From the NCBI GenBank assembly GCA_025529335.1, contig JAMYHX010000018.1, forward strand, positions 124,001-188,000: a DNA stretch of 64,000 nucleotides, read 5' to 3'. This document shows, piece by piece, positions 34,931 to 45,648 of the stretch; the first letter of the stretch is position 1; each line of letters opens with the position of its first letter. The notes under the pieces were generated by a model that searched no databases, was not told the DNA's origin, and worked only from the letters and a program-made list of their open reading frames with translations. The DNA is from Rhizopus sp. PT2906 (taxonomy: Eukaryota > Mucoromycota > Mucoromycetes > Mucorales > Rhizopodaceae). The position numbers and the translations under genes were made by a program.

Positions 34931-36052
34931 TTAATTCAACCAAGGAGAGGCTAGAACTTGTTGAATAGTATATCTTTGACGAGAATCAAGGTCAAGCAGA
35001 TGAGAAAGTAAATCTTGTAGGTCAGAAGATAGATGATGAGGTACTTCATATTGACCATTCAGGATCTTTTGTTGCAAGCGAAGGTCATAATCATCATGGA
35101 AAGGGAGCTTACCGACGACAAGAGCATAGAGGATGATACCTAGAGACCAGATGTCTGTGGAAGGGCAACCAATAGTCCTGTTGGAAGATTTGAGCTGTTC
35201 TGGAGCCATATAAGCTAATGAGCCACCAACAGCAGTGCTCATTGGAGGTGACATGGGTAATTCGATCATCGGTTGTTGACAGATGGCCAAACCAAAATCA
35301 CATAACTTGACTTTGTTGTTCTCATCCAACAGAATGTTTTCCAACTTTAGATCCTTGTGACATATTCTTGCATCTTGATGCAAATAGCGAACTGCTTCAC
35401 ATAGTTGACGAAAGATCTTTTTGGCTTCTTGTTCGCTCAAAGGGTTCTTGACATGATCAAGTAAATTTCCATTTTCACAGTAATCGCAAATGATAAAGGT
35501 AGCATTGTCCGTTTCTAGTACTTTTTCTAGACGAACAATATGTTCGTGATCGAGTGATTTCCAAATGTTGATTTCTCTTTCCAATCGTTCATCTTCGTTG
35601 TCGTTGTCTCTTTTATGAATCTTTATGGCAACCTTTTTACCATCTGAAATGCGAAATCCTTTTCTGACAATGGAAAATCCGCCATAGCCAATGATTTTAT
35701 CAATCACATAATCGTCAATTTCATCTCCCTCTTGTTCTTCGTCGTTTTTTTCAATGGGTGAGCAAGCAAAACTGGCCAGGAAAGAAGCTGCTGGACTTTT
35801 CATGTTTTCCCATGATTTACTCGTTATTTTAGGTGAAGCAGAACTATTATTTCTTGTCAATTGACATTTACTACGCCAACAATCATTTTTTTTAATAGGT
35901 GAAGTGGAAGTAGATGGAGAAGGATAAGGATGCGTCTGTTTAAAGTAGATCCCAAGTGGATCGGTGTTTATATGAAGCTCTTTATTTAAAATGCTACATT
36001 TTTTTGTATAATTCATTATTTTTATATTTAAGCAGAAGAAAAGAGAATTCAT
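34931..36052 (-). CDS. Ser/Thr protein kinase (CAMK-like)
   Basis: Single-exon kinase of up to 373 residues; an inner ATG at 36016 would remove the first 12. The first ~100 residues are Ser/Thr/Pro-rich, probably regulatory. Kinase domain ~103-373: IIGYGGFSIVRKG (glycine loop), VAIKIHKR (ATP-binding Lys), ICHKDLKLENILLD (catalytic loop, HKD in place of HRD), DFGLA, GSLAYMAPEQL and DIWSLGIILYALVVGKLPF. The domain ends at the C-terminus (ASPWLN) with no extension. HKD is found in some active kinases, and the Asp is kept, so activity is likely. Subfamily is CAMKL-like; substrate unknown. Confidence 0.88.
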   Translation of the reverse strand: MNSLFFCLNIKIMNYTKKCSILNKELHINTDPLGIYFKQTHPYPSPSTSTSPIKKNDCWRSKCQLTRNNSSASPKITSKSWENMKSPAASFLASFACSPIEKNDEEQEGDEIDDYVIDKIIGYGGFSIVRKGFRISDGKKVAIKIHKRDNDNEDERLEREINIWKSLDHEHIVRLEKVLETDNATFIICDYCENGNLLDHVKNPLSEQEAKKIFRQLCEAVRYLHQDARICHKDLKLENILLDENNKVKLCDFGLAICQQPMIELPMSPPMSTAVGGSLAYMAPEQLKSSNRTIGCPSTDIWSLGIILYALVVGKLPFHDDYDLRLQQKILNGQYEVPHHLSSDLQDLLSHLLDLDSRQRYTIQQVLASPWLN

Positions 36053-38932
36053 TCCCTAGTTAATGTTCCTATTATATTTATAGGATCTTTCCGTCCAATC
36101 ATATTTACCGAGTACTCCTTATCTTTCATCTGTACGCTAATATATATTAAGTTTATCTTTAAAATTTGTCCAATCAGATTACAGAATTTATAGATAAGAA
36201 AAAATAAACTAAAGATAAGATCATTTTCTTATTTTGTTATTTCCCTTGAAAATCTATTGTTTGTTAAAGTAAAAAGATAAAGATGGAAAGGAGAGATAAT
36301 GAATGTTCTCTGATGTACAAGATTTAACAAATATGAACCTTTCAACTTTACTTTTTTGCTACTTTATATTTTCTTTCTGTCTCTTTTTCTTATCCGAAAT
36401 TTTCCGAAGGAAACAATTCCAAAAAATCTTCCCACTCAAAGTAAGTGAAAAATTAAAGACATGCTGTTCACATGTCAGCTCGTTACGCCACATTCATCAA
36501 TGCAGTGTTTTTATCTATTTTTGGTTGGCTGTCTGAGTTACCTTGTGGCAGATTATGATTCCACAAACAAATACAAAAGGTTACATACAGCAGGAACATT
36601 ACTCCCCCCCCGCAAAAATTGTTTGTCAATGACGCAAATGATCCTTGTCACACTTTCCAAAAAAGAAATCAGAACATAGACTGTACCAGGGCTATTAAGG
36701 ATTCGTTACATAAAAGACCCGTTGTAGCTGGGATTTGGGGAAATTATGCAAAAAAGTTTTAATTTCTTTTTTTTTATGTGTGCCGACGATGAGCAAAGTA
36801 TTATTCTGAGAATATTTGCCATGCTTGGAGATTTCGTTGTGATTCCTTTTTGATTGTTACCAATAATAACTGGTTTATGACTTCCTAATGGGAAGAATAT
36901 ACTTTAATAGAAAAAATATAATATATTTTAATGAGTAATTTATATCTTTAATAAATTCAATAAAGAAATAATAGAAAATGAAAAAGATATAAAGAAATAA
37001 CAAGGGGAGAGGGATTATGACCACATACACAAGGTCTCTTGGAAGTCTAGCGGACATTTACAGCATTCCTTTGACAGAGAGATAAGAGTTCATCAAAATT
37101 GCCAAAAAGGGATTGCATAATTCTTTGCATTATTACATGACGTTACTTGTCCTACATTCATTTACTTATTTCGTCCCCTCTGTGAACCTTAAATCTCATA
37201 TTGCTGATCTGCTCTTGCCATAATTCAAAGTGTTCACCGTAAGGCCACCCTTTCCCTTCTATCGAGAGATCATTACTCGTGTAAACTTACTGCTGCTTCG
37301 ACGTCTTTACCATAAAAATATATTCTCAAATTAAGTTTTATATTGGTGTTTTACACACCCCTTTATGCACTTGTTCTTTTTACACTCTGGTCCTTATTCT
37401 TTCATTTTAAATACATCCCATTTTTTTTAATTGAGTGCACTCATTTGGATGTATGAAATAAACATATTTTTTACATAAATAAAAAGAAAGCGTACAAGTC
37501 ATCAAAGTAGGTAACGTTTTTTTATGCAATATGATATAAACTTTACGGGAAAAAGCTTATTTTAGGCTAAGCCCGTGCATGACAGCTTTATCTTTTGTAT
37601 CATCTAGCTTCATGATGCTGGGTTTGACGACAGAGGACAGATTCTCGGTTGGAAAAGAATAATGACATCTTTGGTATAGTCACAGAGAAGAAGTACAGAT
37701 GTCGATGTATTTCTATGTAACTTCTTTGTCAGAAAGCTCATGATTACAGTATCATCACTTTATATGCAAACAGGATTGCTCATGATCAATAAGAATTGAG
37801 CACATCGCGTTATATGACTATAGTCAGTCAGTTTAGTAGTGCACGAGGGAATGCGTCAAGGACCTCCCTACCTATTAGGATGGAATTTTTTATGCTTGCT
37901 TCGTTTTACATGTACAGGTAACTATCCAGTCCTGATATGAGCATCAACATTATAAATAAAGATTTTAATATGTCTAAAGAAGAAGGACACAGGAACTTCT
38001 TTCATTTGAAAAAGTGCTGAAAACTGGAATTTTTAAAATTATTTTGTTACAGCACATAGCGATATCAACAAATCTAAAAAAAAAAAAAACTCAATACCAT
38101 AAGGACTGACTATTTGGAAGACCTTGACTGGACTGCTCGCTCCAATGCTCCGCCTGAGATTCCAGATTTATGCTAAGGAGCTCAAGAGAAATATAGTGCC
38201 GTGTCATTGCCTATGTGCATTTTGGTTTGCTGAGCTAACCGTGGCTATCCTATATACCCTGACAAGGCAACTATCAAGGCTACAAAAGCCAAAAGGATAT
38301 CGAAAAGTCTTATAAATAGCCAAGGCATTGTCATTTATGGAGGTAGCAACACCATTCAAGACAACAACTTCTATAGTAACGTAATTAGATAGCAATCACC
38401 TGTCACTGCATGTAGAACTACGGATAGTTATTTTTTTTTTCTTTTGATAGACAAGTGAAGCTGCTAGCGGCAGCACTATCAGTAATTGCGGAGCTAATAG
38501 AAGGCAGCTAAACGATGAAACAGAAGAAGAAAAGAGAGCAAAAATGAAAGGGAAGATGGCAAAAGAAGAATGTACAATGATCGACCTCAACCCAGATTAC
38601 TTACTTTTTTTTTTTCTATAAGTATCTGGTATTTGGAGAAAACATAAAAAAAGTTTTACCCATTCAGGTAAGAATAAAACACCCATTATAAAAGACAAAT
38701 TAATGCCAGCAAACTTGAATCAGTCATTAGCCTTGAATATCATAACATCATCCGAGTCGTCTATATTGTCTCATCGAGACCAAATCTTAATGAGAAATTA
38801 TACAAACAACATTTAGAAGAGAAGAAAGATAAGTTGTTTGCCATCCTGCCAGTACAGTTAATTACATAGGCTTAGTGATTGATAGTGTAGCGTGATACAG
38901 TCCGGCTGATGGATATTGTCGGTTGTAAAAAG
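36053..38932. other. 2.9-kb gene-poor region
   Basis: Holds the kinase promoter and AT-rich sequence. Short open frames (36303-36536, 38124-38315) lack supporting features. The part after ~37.5 kb is probably decayed mobile DNA, as it leads into the recombinase element. Confidence 0.45.
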
Positions 38933-39958
38933 TCAAATTGTCTTCGTTTCGCCAACATTACTATTGTCAGTCGTTCTTACGACAATCGTTGTTGGCTCCA
39001 CTCCCACTTCGGATGTGGTTCTGTTTTCAGTAACATCACCAAAAAGCTTGTTGGCCATTTCTCGTCCTCGTTTGTGTTGGTCATGCGGCTTGTAGTAGTA
39101 ATTCTCGAAAGTATTTGACTTGAGGCTCCGGTTTGCATGCATCTTTACTTGATCGATTTCTAATCCCATTGTAACAGTCTTGGTACTGGAAGCTGGCCGA
39201 ATCGAGTGGACGGTGAACCTATCTGTGTCGGCGCCTGCTTCATCCATAACCCCTTTCAACCAAGAAGCAATTGTGGCTGGTTTAACGGATTGCCATATAT
39301 TCGGGTTGTCTTCTGTCATATTCGTCAAGAAAAGTATGTAGTCTTGCGATAGATGATTTCGGTGATCTTTGGTGAATGTATAGAATGTCCCAAGTGTATA
39401 CACCGGACGGGCCTCCTTATTTTCAATCGCGCCTAGCTTCGATTGTTTGAGTCATAGCTCTTTTGGGCTTCTTGCTGTTAAAGTTACACTCAATGGCTCA
39501 TCTTCAACACCTCCTTTCATCTGGAATTTGACATCCCTAAATTGTAATGTGCCCATATCCGATCTTGGTCTCCACATGGTTGCCATGGTTAAAAGAGTTA
39601 ATGTCTTCAGCTGTAACTTGCTCATGTTCAATTCCGAAGTCAATCCCCACGATAATGTAGCTTGTATCAGTACCTTGACATCACAGGTTTCTTGCGTGCT
39701 GTTTGGCAATTTCTCTTCCTTCTTCTTGATCGTCCCTGTTTGTGTCCATTTACCGCCTTCGAACTTAATTGTTTCTTTAGCGTATTGTTTGAGTTTGTTC
39801 TTAAGCTGTATTTTGGAAGAGGTTTCCAATTCGAGCTGAATATCTTCCGGTAATTCTGGTTGTTCGTCTCTGAGATCTTGATTTCTGAATCTCTCACGGA
39901 TTTCTCACAATTCTCTAATTTCTTCGGCTGTAAGTACTTTATTTGTGATATCTGACAT
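38933..39958 (-). pseudogene. tyrosine recombinase (DIRS/Crypton type), copy A, two in-frame TGA codons
   Basis: One uninterrupted frame from ATG (39958) to the stop at 38933 covers 342 codons without any frameshift, but with TGA at codon 18 (after IREL) and at 39452-39454 (after RSPKEL). The protein is a tyrosine recombinase of the kind carried by DIRS retroelements: MWRPRSDMGTLQFRDV (with the first catalytic Arg), VKPATIASWLKGVMDEAG, HSIRPASSTK (H-x-x-R) and FENYYYKP (nucleophilic Tyr). Residues expected for strand cleavage are present. Reverse transcriptase or RNase H sequences were not seen nearby, so it may be a Crypton-like or truncated element. It is flanked by inverted repeats listed separately. 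Confidence 0.8.
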
Positions 39959-40119
39959 AATGGTTCCACGATGCTCTGCTTTGAAAGGTATAAAGGAAAT
40001 ATAATGAAAGTTTTATTTAATTTATATAATACTGAAAATAAAGCGCAGACTGAAGGGCTTTAACCACACCCGAAGTTGGAGTGGAGCCAACAACGATTAT
40101 CGTAGGAACGACTGACAAT
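38963..40119. repeat. 58-bp inverted repeats around recombinase copy A
   Basis: The segment 38963-39020 recurs inverted at 40062-40119 with 54 of 58 bases matching (core ATCGTTGTTGGCTCCACTCC). The left copy overlaps the 3' end of the recombinase reading frame; the right copy lies ~100 bp upstream of its start. This fits inverted terminal repeats of a DIRS- or Crypton-like element of roughly 1.2 kb. Confidence 0.75.
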
Positions 40120-41618
40120 TGAACCATGATTAGAGGACTTGAATGAGTCAAAATTTTTTTGATTAGCTGGCTAAAATTTTGAATGCGCATTTTAGAAAGT
40201 CTTAAAGCATTTACATCCAACATCTTGAACTGCTCTGTCTATAGATGGTTGTCGTTTGGCCTGTAAATGCTTTTTCAATTGTTAGATTTAATTAAGGTCT
40301 AACAGATTAACATACCGTTGGGAAGGGAGATGCTCAAAGATGAAGAATGCTGGTTTCTAGTATGAGATTTAAGTGTTTTTGGATTGTCAAAAGATATGCT
40401 ACAGATACTACAGGAAAACATGTGAAGAAAAGATGGACTGACTAAATTCACCAACCATTATTCACCGGATCGACGGAACTGACACAACATCATCTACTGC
40501 GCTCTTGATATCTTAATCAATCCAATAAAATTAACCTAAACTGAAGGCTTAATAATTTGAAATTTCAGCCATGAATAGAAGCAAGATTCAAGTTGGTTTT
40601 TATTAATATAGAAAAAACTTTTTTCTGACAACAATTATTCCATCCTAGAAAGATACAAACAGAGGTGAAAATAATGGTTTTTGATTATTACAACAATGAC
40701 ATTTACGACTTTTAAAAGTAGTGTCTAATAATGTAGCAGATTTATTAAGCAATATATAAAAAGGAGTGGTTACCAAACTGTTTTCTGTAAGAAAGTTGAC
40801 TGTTCCAATACAAGCACCCTCTATGGTTGAACTTTGAATAGAAGCAGGTGACGGAAGATGACAATTGATGAGTGCCCATAACCATAATGTATCATTCTCA
40901 GTTTCGATGGACATGCGATTATAAAATGCTAGTTGGTTGCTTAAGGAGTGTAGTGGGCGAAGAATCTGGGATACAGATCACAGTAGAATTAACCAGATTG
41001 TGAATTGAACCTTTTATTTAGGTAAAATAGAATGAAGTATCTATATCTATTTACTACCGCAGCGATATTGAATTATGCAGAGCCATGAATATAAGTTTAC
41101 AGTCAATAGTATGCTACTAACGCAACTTTAATAAAAGATTGAATTCATTCGATATGTAGATGGGCCCAGTGTCAATGTAAAACTGCATTGACTGTGTGAT
41201 AAATATTTATTTGTGAATATTTTTTATTTGACTACTGTGATGGCATTGTCTACTATCAATTGTAATTTTTATTTAATCCAACGAAACATAGAGATGCCAA
41301 TATACTAAAGTTACTTACCTTTGCATTAACTGGCAAATTAAATCTTTTTTTATAACCGCCAATATCTACCAGCCGGACTGTATTGCTATTAAAGAATAGG
41401 TAAACATTAACGAGTCAAGCAGTTGCCGAATTGGAAGAAGAAGATGAGGTGGTAAAGGCTCTTTCATGCCACGCTTTATTTTCAGATAACATATAAAAAT
41501 TTTTTCCAGTTCCTATTTCTTTAGATCTTTGAGCGCTCCTAACGCATTTTTCTATCTATCTTGGGAAGGGAACAACAGCGAAGAAAACCAGTTGAAAGTT
41601 GAAGGGCGAGTGACCACC
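40120..41618. other. spacer between the two recombinase elements
   Basis: AT-rich with a short minus-strand open frame (40645-40914, contains KCHCCNNQ) that I cannot assign. An inverted repeat sits at its right end: 41420-41452 against 41613-41644, sharing CAGTTGCCGAA and AGAAGATGAGGTGGT with small length differences, located just after the stop of recombinase copy B. Confidence 0.5.
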
Positions 41619-42581
41619 TCATCTTCTTCCCACTTCGGCAACTGTTTGATTGGAAGTCATACTTATCCCAATCATTATTGCCTCCGTTCCAGGTTCCGAT
41701 GAGGTGGTAGCGTTTTCCGTAGTAGAAAAAATGGTGCTGCTAATTGCTTGGCTTTCTTGAAATTTGTTGAAAGGCTTATAATAGTATTTCTCAAAGGTGT
41801 CCGGGTTGCTTGACCAATTCGTATGTTTCTTTACTTGTTCAATCTTATGATCATACATTACTGCCCACATACTTGCTGCTGCTCTCAATGAATGTGCTTT
41901 GTATACCTTAGTGTCAATCCCAGCATCTTGCATTGTTTGTTGTATCCATGATGCGGCGGTTGCTGGTTTAATGGAGTATACTTGCTCACCTTTTTCAATC
42001 TCTTCCAGGAATAATGTATGATCATCTGGCAAACCATGACGTAGACTTGCTGTACAATCCATAAATTCTGCTAAGGTTTTCACAGGACAACCATCTTCTT
42101 TTGCTTGCTCTGTTATTCCAATCTTGATTGTCTTCCATTGGCTTTCTTTTGGTTCTCTTGATGTTAAGGATACCCCAAGTAGTTTTTCGTCTTCTGACTA
42201 GGACAAATCTATATCTCTGTACTGTAGTCTGCCGAGATCTGAGCGAGGTCGCATCATAGACACGATACCGATCCAAATAATGTTTTTCTTTTGCAATCTC
42301 GCTAGGTCCAAACTTGCATTGGGACCCCATCCACGGACGTATGCAATTATTTGCTGTATATCCCAAAATTCTTGTTTTCCTATGGTTGGGATCTTTGTTT
42401 CTGATTTTTGTTTGGCTTGAAAAAATGAGACAATCAATGAGTCTTCTGCAATATAGCGCTTGTCTTCATGGATAATGTTGAAAATAGAGGCTATGGAGGA
42501 TCGATAAACATTTAAGGTCGGTGCAGACAGGTGTGCATGTTCCGAATTTGTACGCCTGAGGCACGATCCATAGCTATCCAT
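41619..42581 (-). pseudogene. tyrosine recombinase (DIRS/Crypton type), copy B, one in-frame TAG
   Basis: A second, diverged copy of the recombinase. The frame runs from 42581 to the stop at 41619 with a single TAG at 42198-42200 (after RDIDLS). Landmarks: LSAPTLNVYRSSIASIFN, MMRPRSDLGRLQYRD, SIKPATAASWIQQTMQDAG, HSLRAAASMWAV (H-x-x-R) and FEKYYYKP (Tyr). Upstream, related codons (LDISDKKAASL and AMDRASGVQI) are found in another frame, so the 5' end carries at least one frameshift near 42540. It is more diverged from copy A than recent tandem duplicates would be, so these are separate insertions. Confidence 0.8.
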
Positions 42582-42848
42582 TACAATGAAGCAGCCTTTT
42601 TATCAGATATATCCAAAGTATCCATTATGTATTCTAAAAACTTTCGATATGAAAGACAGTTGTGCCCCCCTTTTTTTGGCTGGTTTTGAGTTGGACCTCT
42701 TCGCATGCTTTTCTTTCCTTAGCTTAGGCTCTTGATGTGCTGTAGTCTGAAATTGAAGTTTGTATACATAAATGTTTAATCTTTTGCAGTCTCCGAAATC
42801 TTTTCATAGTCTTCCATTGTTCACTTTCTTTTTTCTTACTATTTCAAC

Positions 42849-44427
42849 ATGAGAATATTGACATGGAATGTCAATGGACTAGCAACAACATTACAATACC
42901 ACCCATGGCATGAAAAGAAGTCGTATAAAGTAATAATAATAAATCTCGATTATGCACATGATCTGATTCAGTTTTTATCATTTAGTTCTTACTCGATACT
43001 CTTGGTGCTGATATAATATGGTGTTGTAGTAGCTGATTATATCTTCATTTTGCACACATAAAGCCTAATACTCCCTTTGAATTAGTCTACAGGAAGTGAA
43101 ATGTCAAAGATCTAAATTGACAAGAGACATGGCAATCGTATCTGGCTATAACGCTTATCATTCTTTTTCAAAGGCCAAATTAGGCTACTCAGGCACCGCA
43201 GTCTATGTGAAGGATCATTTACCGCTGCCAGTAAAAGTCTCGGAAGGGATCACAGGAGTACTAGATAAAACAGCAAATGAGGAAATGACCCAGTTTGTAA
43301 ACACGCTTGCCACACCTGCCGAGACACTAGACGCTGAAGGAAGATGTATCATTTTAGACTTTGACGTCTTTATCTTGTTCAACATTTACTTCCCCAACTA
43401 TGCCAGTGAAGCTAGAGGAGTCTTTATAATGGATTATTACGCCTGTGTCAGAAAGCGCATCGATATGTATTTGGAAAAAGGTAAACAGGTCATCCTTGTA
43501 GGTGATGTGAATGCGGTTCATGAAGAACTGGATCATTGTGACCCAAAGGAGAGTATGAGAGTCAACAATCTTGAAGACTTTAAGGATCTCCCTCACAGAA
43601 GATGGGTTGATGAATTGATTGATCCAAAGGGGCCACTCATTGATATGGCCCGTCATTTTCATCCAAATCGAAAGGGTATGTTCACTTGTTGGAATACAAG
43701 AATAAATGCACGGCCTGCAAACTATGGCACAAGAATTGACTACATTTTGGCATCCAAGGGTCTAAAAGACCGATTTATTTATGCAGATATACAGCCAGAT
43801 GTTATGGGTTCTGATCATTGTCCGGTGTATGCTGACTTTGACATAGCACCGGATACACTACCCCAAGGAAATGAATCTTCGGCTCTATTGACGACAAACT
43901 TTTCAGAGTTTTCAAACAAGCAAAAGAAGTTGCATAGCTATTTTACAGCCAAATCAAACACAACATCCTCATCCTCTTCATCTTTATCATCAAATGTTGC
44001 TACAACAACAACAGCAACTACTACTACTACTACTACGACATCATCATCATTATCAAGTGCATCCGGAGAGCAATCAAAACGAAGAAATAATTCCAATACA
44101 GAGACTAGAACAACAACAAAAAAGCAAAAGGGCCTAGATTCCTTTTTTATAAAAGAGAACAAGGATCAAGATTATTGTTACATAGATAAACAAGACTTTA
44201 ATAATAATGACAAGGCCGCATGGTCCACCCTTTTTCGGCCACCGCAAATACCCAAATGTAGAGGACATAATGAAACATGCGTAGAACGCACTGTCACCAA
44301 AAAGGGACCTAATCTAGGTAGAGTATTCTATCTTTGTCCTAAGCCAGTCGGACCTCAGGATGGACCCAAGGAGCTCTACAGTTGCAACTTCTTTGCTTGG
44401 AAACAACAATCATCAAAAGAAAAATAA
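42849..44427 (+). CDS. apn2: class II AP endonuclease APN2 (exonuclease III family)
   Basis: Nuclear base-excision-repair enzyme that cleaves abasic sites and trims 3' blocked ends. Three exons (42849-42929, 42986-43020, 43086-44427) give 485 residues. Catalytic motifs: MRILTWNVNGL (Asn), CLQEVK (Glu), LVGDVNAVH (Asp), TRIDYILAS and GSDHCPV (His). Two PCNA-binding PIP-box-like motifs follow, KQKKLHSYF and KQKGLDSFF, separated by a Ser/Thr-rich linker encoded by TCA and ACT/ACA repeats. The C-terminus is a GRF zinc finger (CRGHNETCVERTVTKKGPNL, FYLCPKP, CNFFAW), as in APN2/APE2. Exon 2 is only 35 nt. No defect seen. Confidence 0.95.
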
Positions 44428-44704
44428 ATGTTACACGAGCAACGTGGATCGCCCTTTTGTATACACAGATTTTTTTTTATTATTTAGGGAGGAAAAAAAA
44501 AGAAAAAGGGTATGATTTACACATAAAAATGTAATTGTATATAAATATATATATATATAAATGACAAGATTGTGAATACGCGGTATACTTTAACAACATT
44601 CTTTTGCCCCAAAGCAAAGACATAAAGCTGCTAGACTATATATATATATTAAATAATTAACAATTAATTAAAAAAGAAAGAAAAACGCCATTTATAAATA
44701 AAAA

Positions 44705-44984
44705 TTACCAGCCCCAACAACAAGAATCCTTTGACTTTGTTGGTTGTCTATGAATGATGACAGTTTGTGGTGGAGGAGTAGGATGATAAAAGTGGTTACT
44801 ATGTTCATAAACTATAAAAAATTAACAACATATCAATTCTATATTGTATATATTTACCTTGAGGAGGCTGATAGGCAGGTGGTGGATAATCTTCATATAG
44901 TGAATCTAACGGTTTATTATTAGCAATGCCTAATGGTGAAATAGGTGCTGATATATGATGCACTCGCTTTTTATCTAAACTCAT
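44705..44984 (-). CDS. 77-residue protein with PPxY motif and CCWGW C-terminus
   Basis: Two exons (44984-44858, 44811-44705). The protein is Pro/His/Tyr-rich, contains PPPAYQPPQ (a PPxY-type WW-domain ligand) and a run TPPPQTVIIHRQP, and ends in SKDSCCWGW. Small proteins of this layout, with a Cys/Trp-rich tail that can be lipidated or inserted in membrane (CYSTM-like), occur in fungi, but this one has no clear transmembrane segment. The intron has GTAAAT/ATAG borders and restores the frame. Function unknown. Confidence 0.6.
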
Positions 44985-45250
44985 TTATATATCAAGGCAA
45001 TGTAAAAATATAAAAAGAGAGGGAAAAAGAAACAAATAAAAAATAGAGGCGGTCTTTGTTTTTCTACCCCCCCCCTTCCCTTCTTTATTTCGGCTTTAAT
45101 AAAAAAAAAAGTAGTAACAAAGCCCTTACCCTTTGCAAGAAACCAAGAAAAAAAAAAAGAGAGATGCTCGTTTAAATTTAAATACATGGATGAAAATATG
45201 CTTACAAGCAAATAGTTCATCTTTCTCCCTTTTTCTTTTAATTGGTTTTT

Positions 45251-45601
45251 ATGCGCTTGTCTAGTCTTTTTATCCTCGCACATATCATTACACTCGCACT
45301 CGCACTTGGTGAAGATCTTGAGGATGATTTAACCGATGATGTTTTTGAGCCCACCTTTCCAGCACAAGAGTTCGGACCGATTGCCTATGATTTTTCAGGT
45401 GTTGAATTTGAAGATACCGAACCATTGGCTGACGGTATAGAGTACATGAAGAACCAGAATGAAGAGGCAATGATGGACCTTATGAAGGAACGTATGATGG
45501 CTATTAGAAAGGCAAGAGAAGCTGAAGAAAGGAGAAGAGAGGCAATGAGAAGAAAATATGCTGCAAGAAGAAAGGAACGTCTGCCAGTCTACCACAATTA
45601 A
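45251..45601 (+). CDS. small secreted or ER-luminal protein, unknown
   Basis: Single exon, 116 residues. A signal peptide is clear (MRLSSLFILAHIITLALALG). An acidic region follows (EDLEDDLTDDVFEP), then a region starting FGPIAYDFSGVEFEDTEPLA, and a strongly charged helix rich in Arg, Glu, Met and Ala (MKERMMAIRKAREAEERRRE, then AMRRKYAARRKERL). The end VYHN is not a clear retention signal. The stop is 47 bp from the convergent kinesin-13 stop. No family recognised. Confidence 0.65.
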   Translation: MRLSSLFILAHIITLALALGEDLEDDLTDDVFEPTFPAQEFGPIAYDFSGVEFEDTEPLADGIEYMKNQNEEAMMDLMKERMMAIRKAREAEERRREAMRRKYAARRKERLPVYHN

Positions 45602-45648
45602 CAACTCTTTTAAATAAACAAGCATTACTCACATTTTATTATTTCTTT

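Noticed and set aside
36303..36679. Hydrophobic frames upstream of the CAMK-like kinase
   Set aside because: Two overlapping frames with Phe/Leu-rich composition, no conserved motif and no splice support.
42022..42366. 114-codon frame overlapping recombinase copy B
   Set aside because: It is a shifted reading of the recombinase; the motifs are in the other frame.
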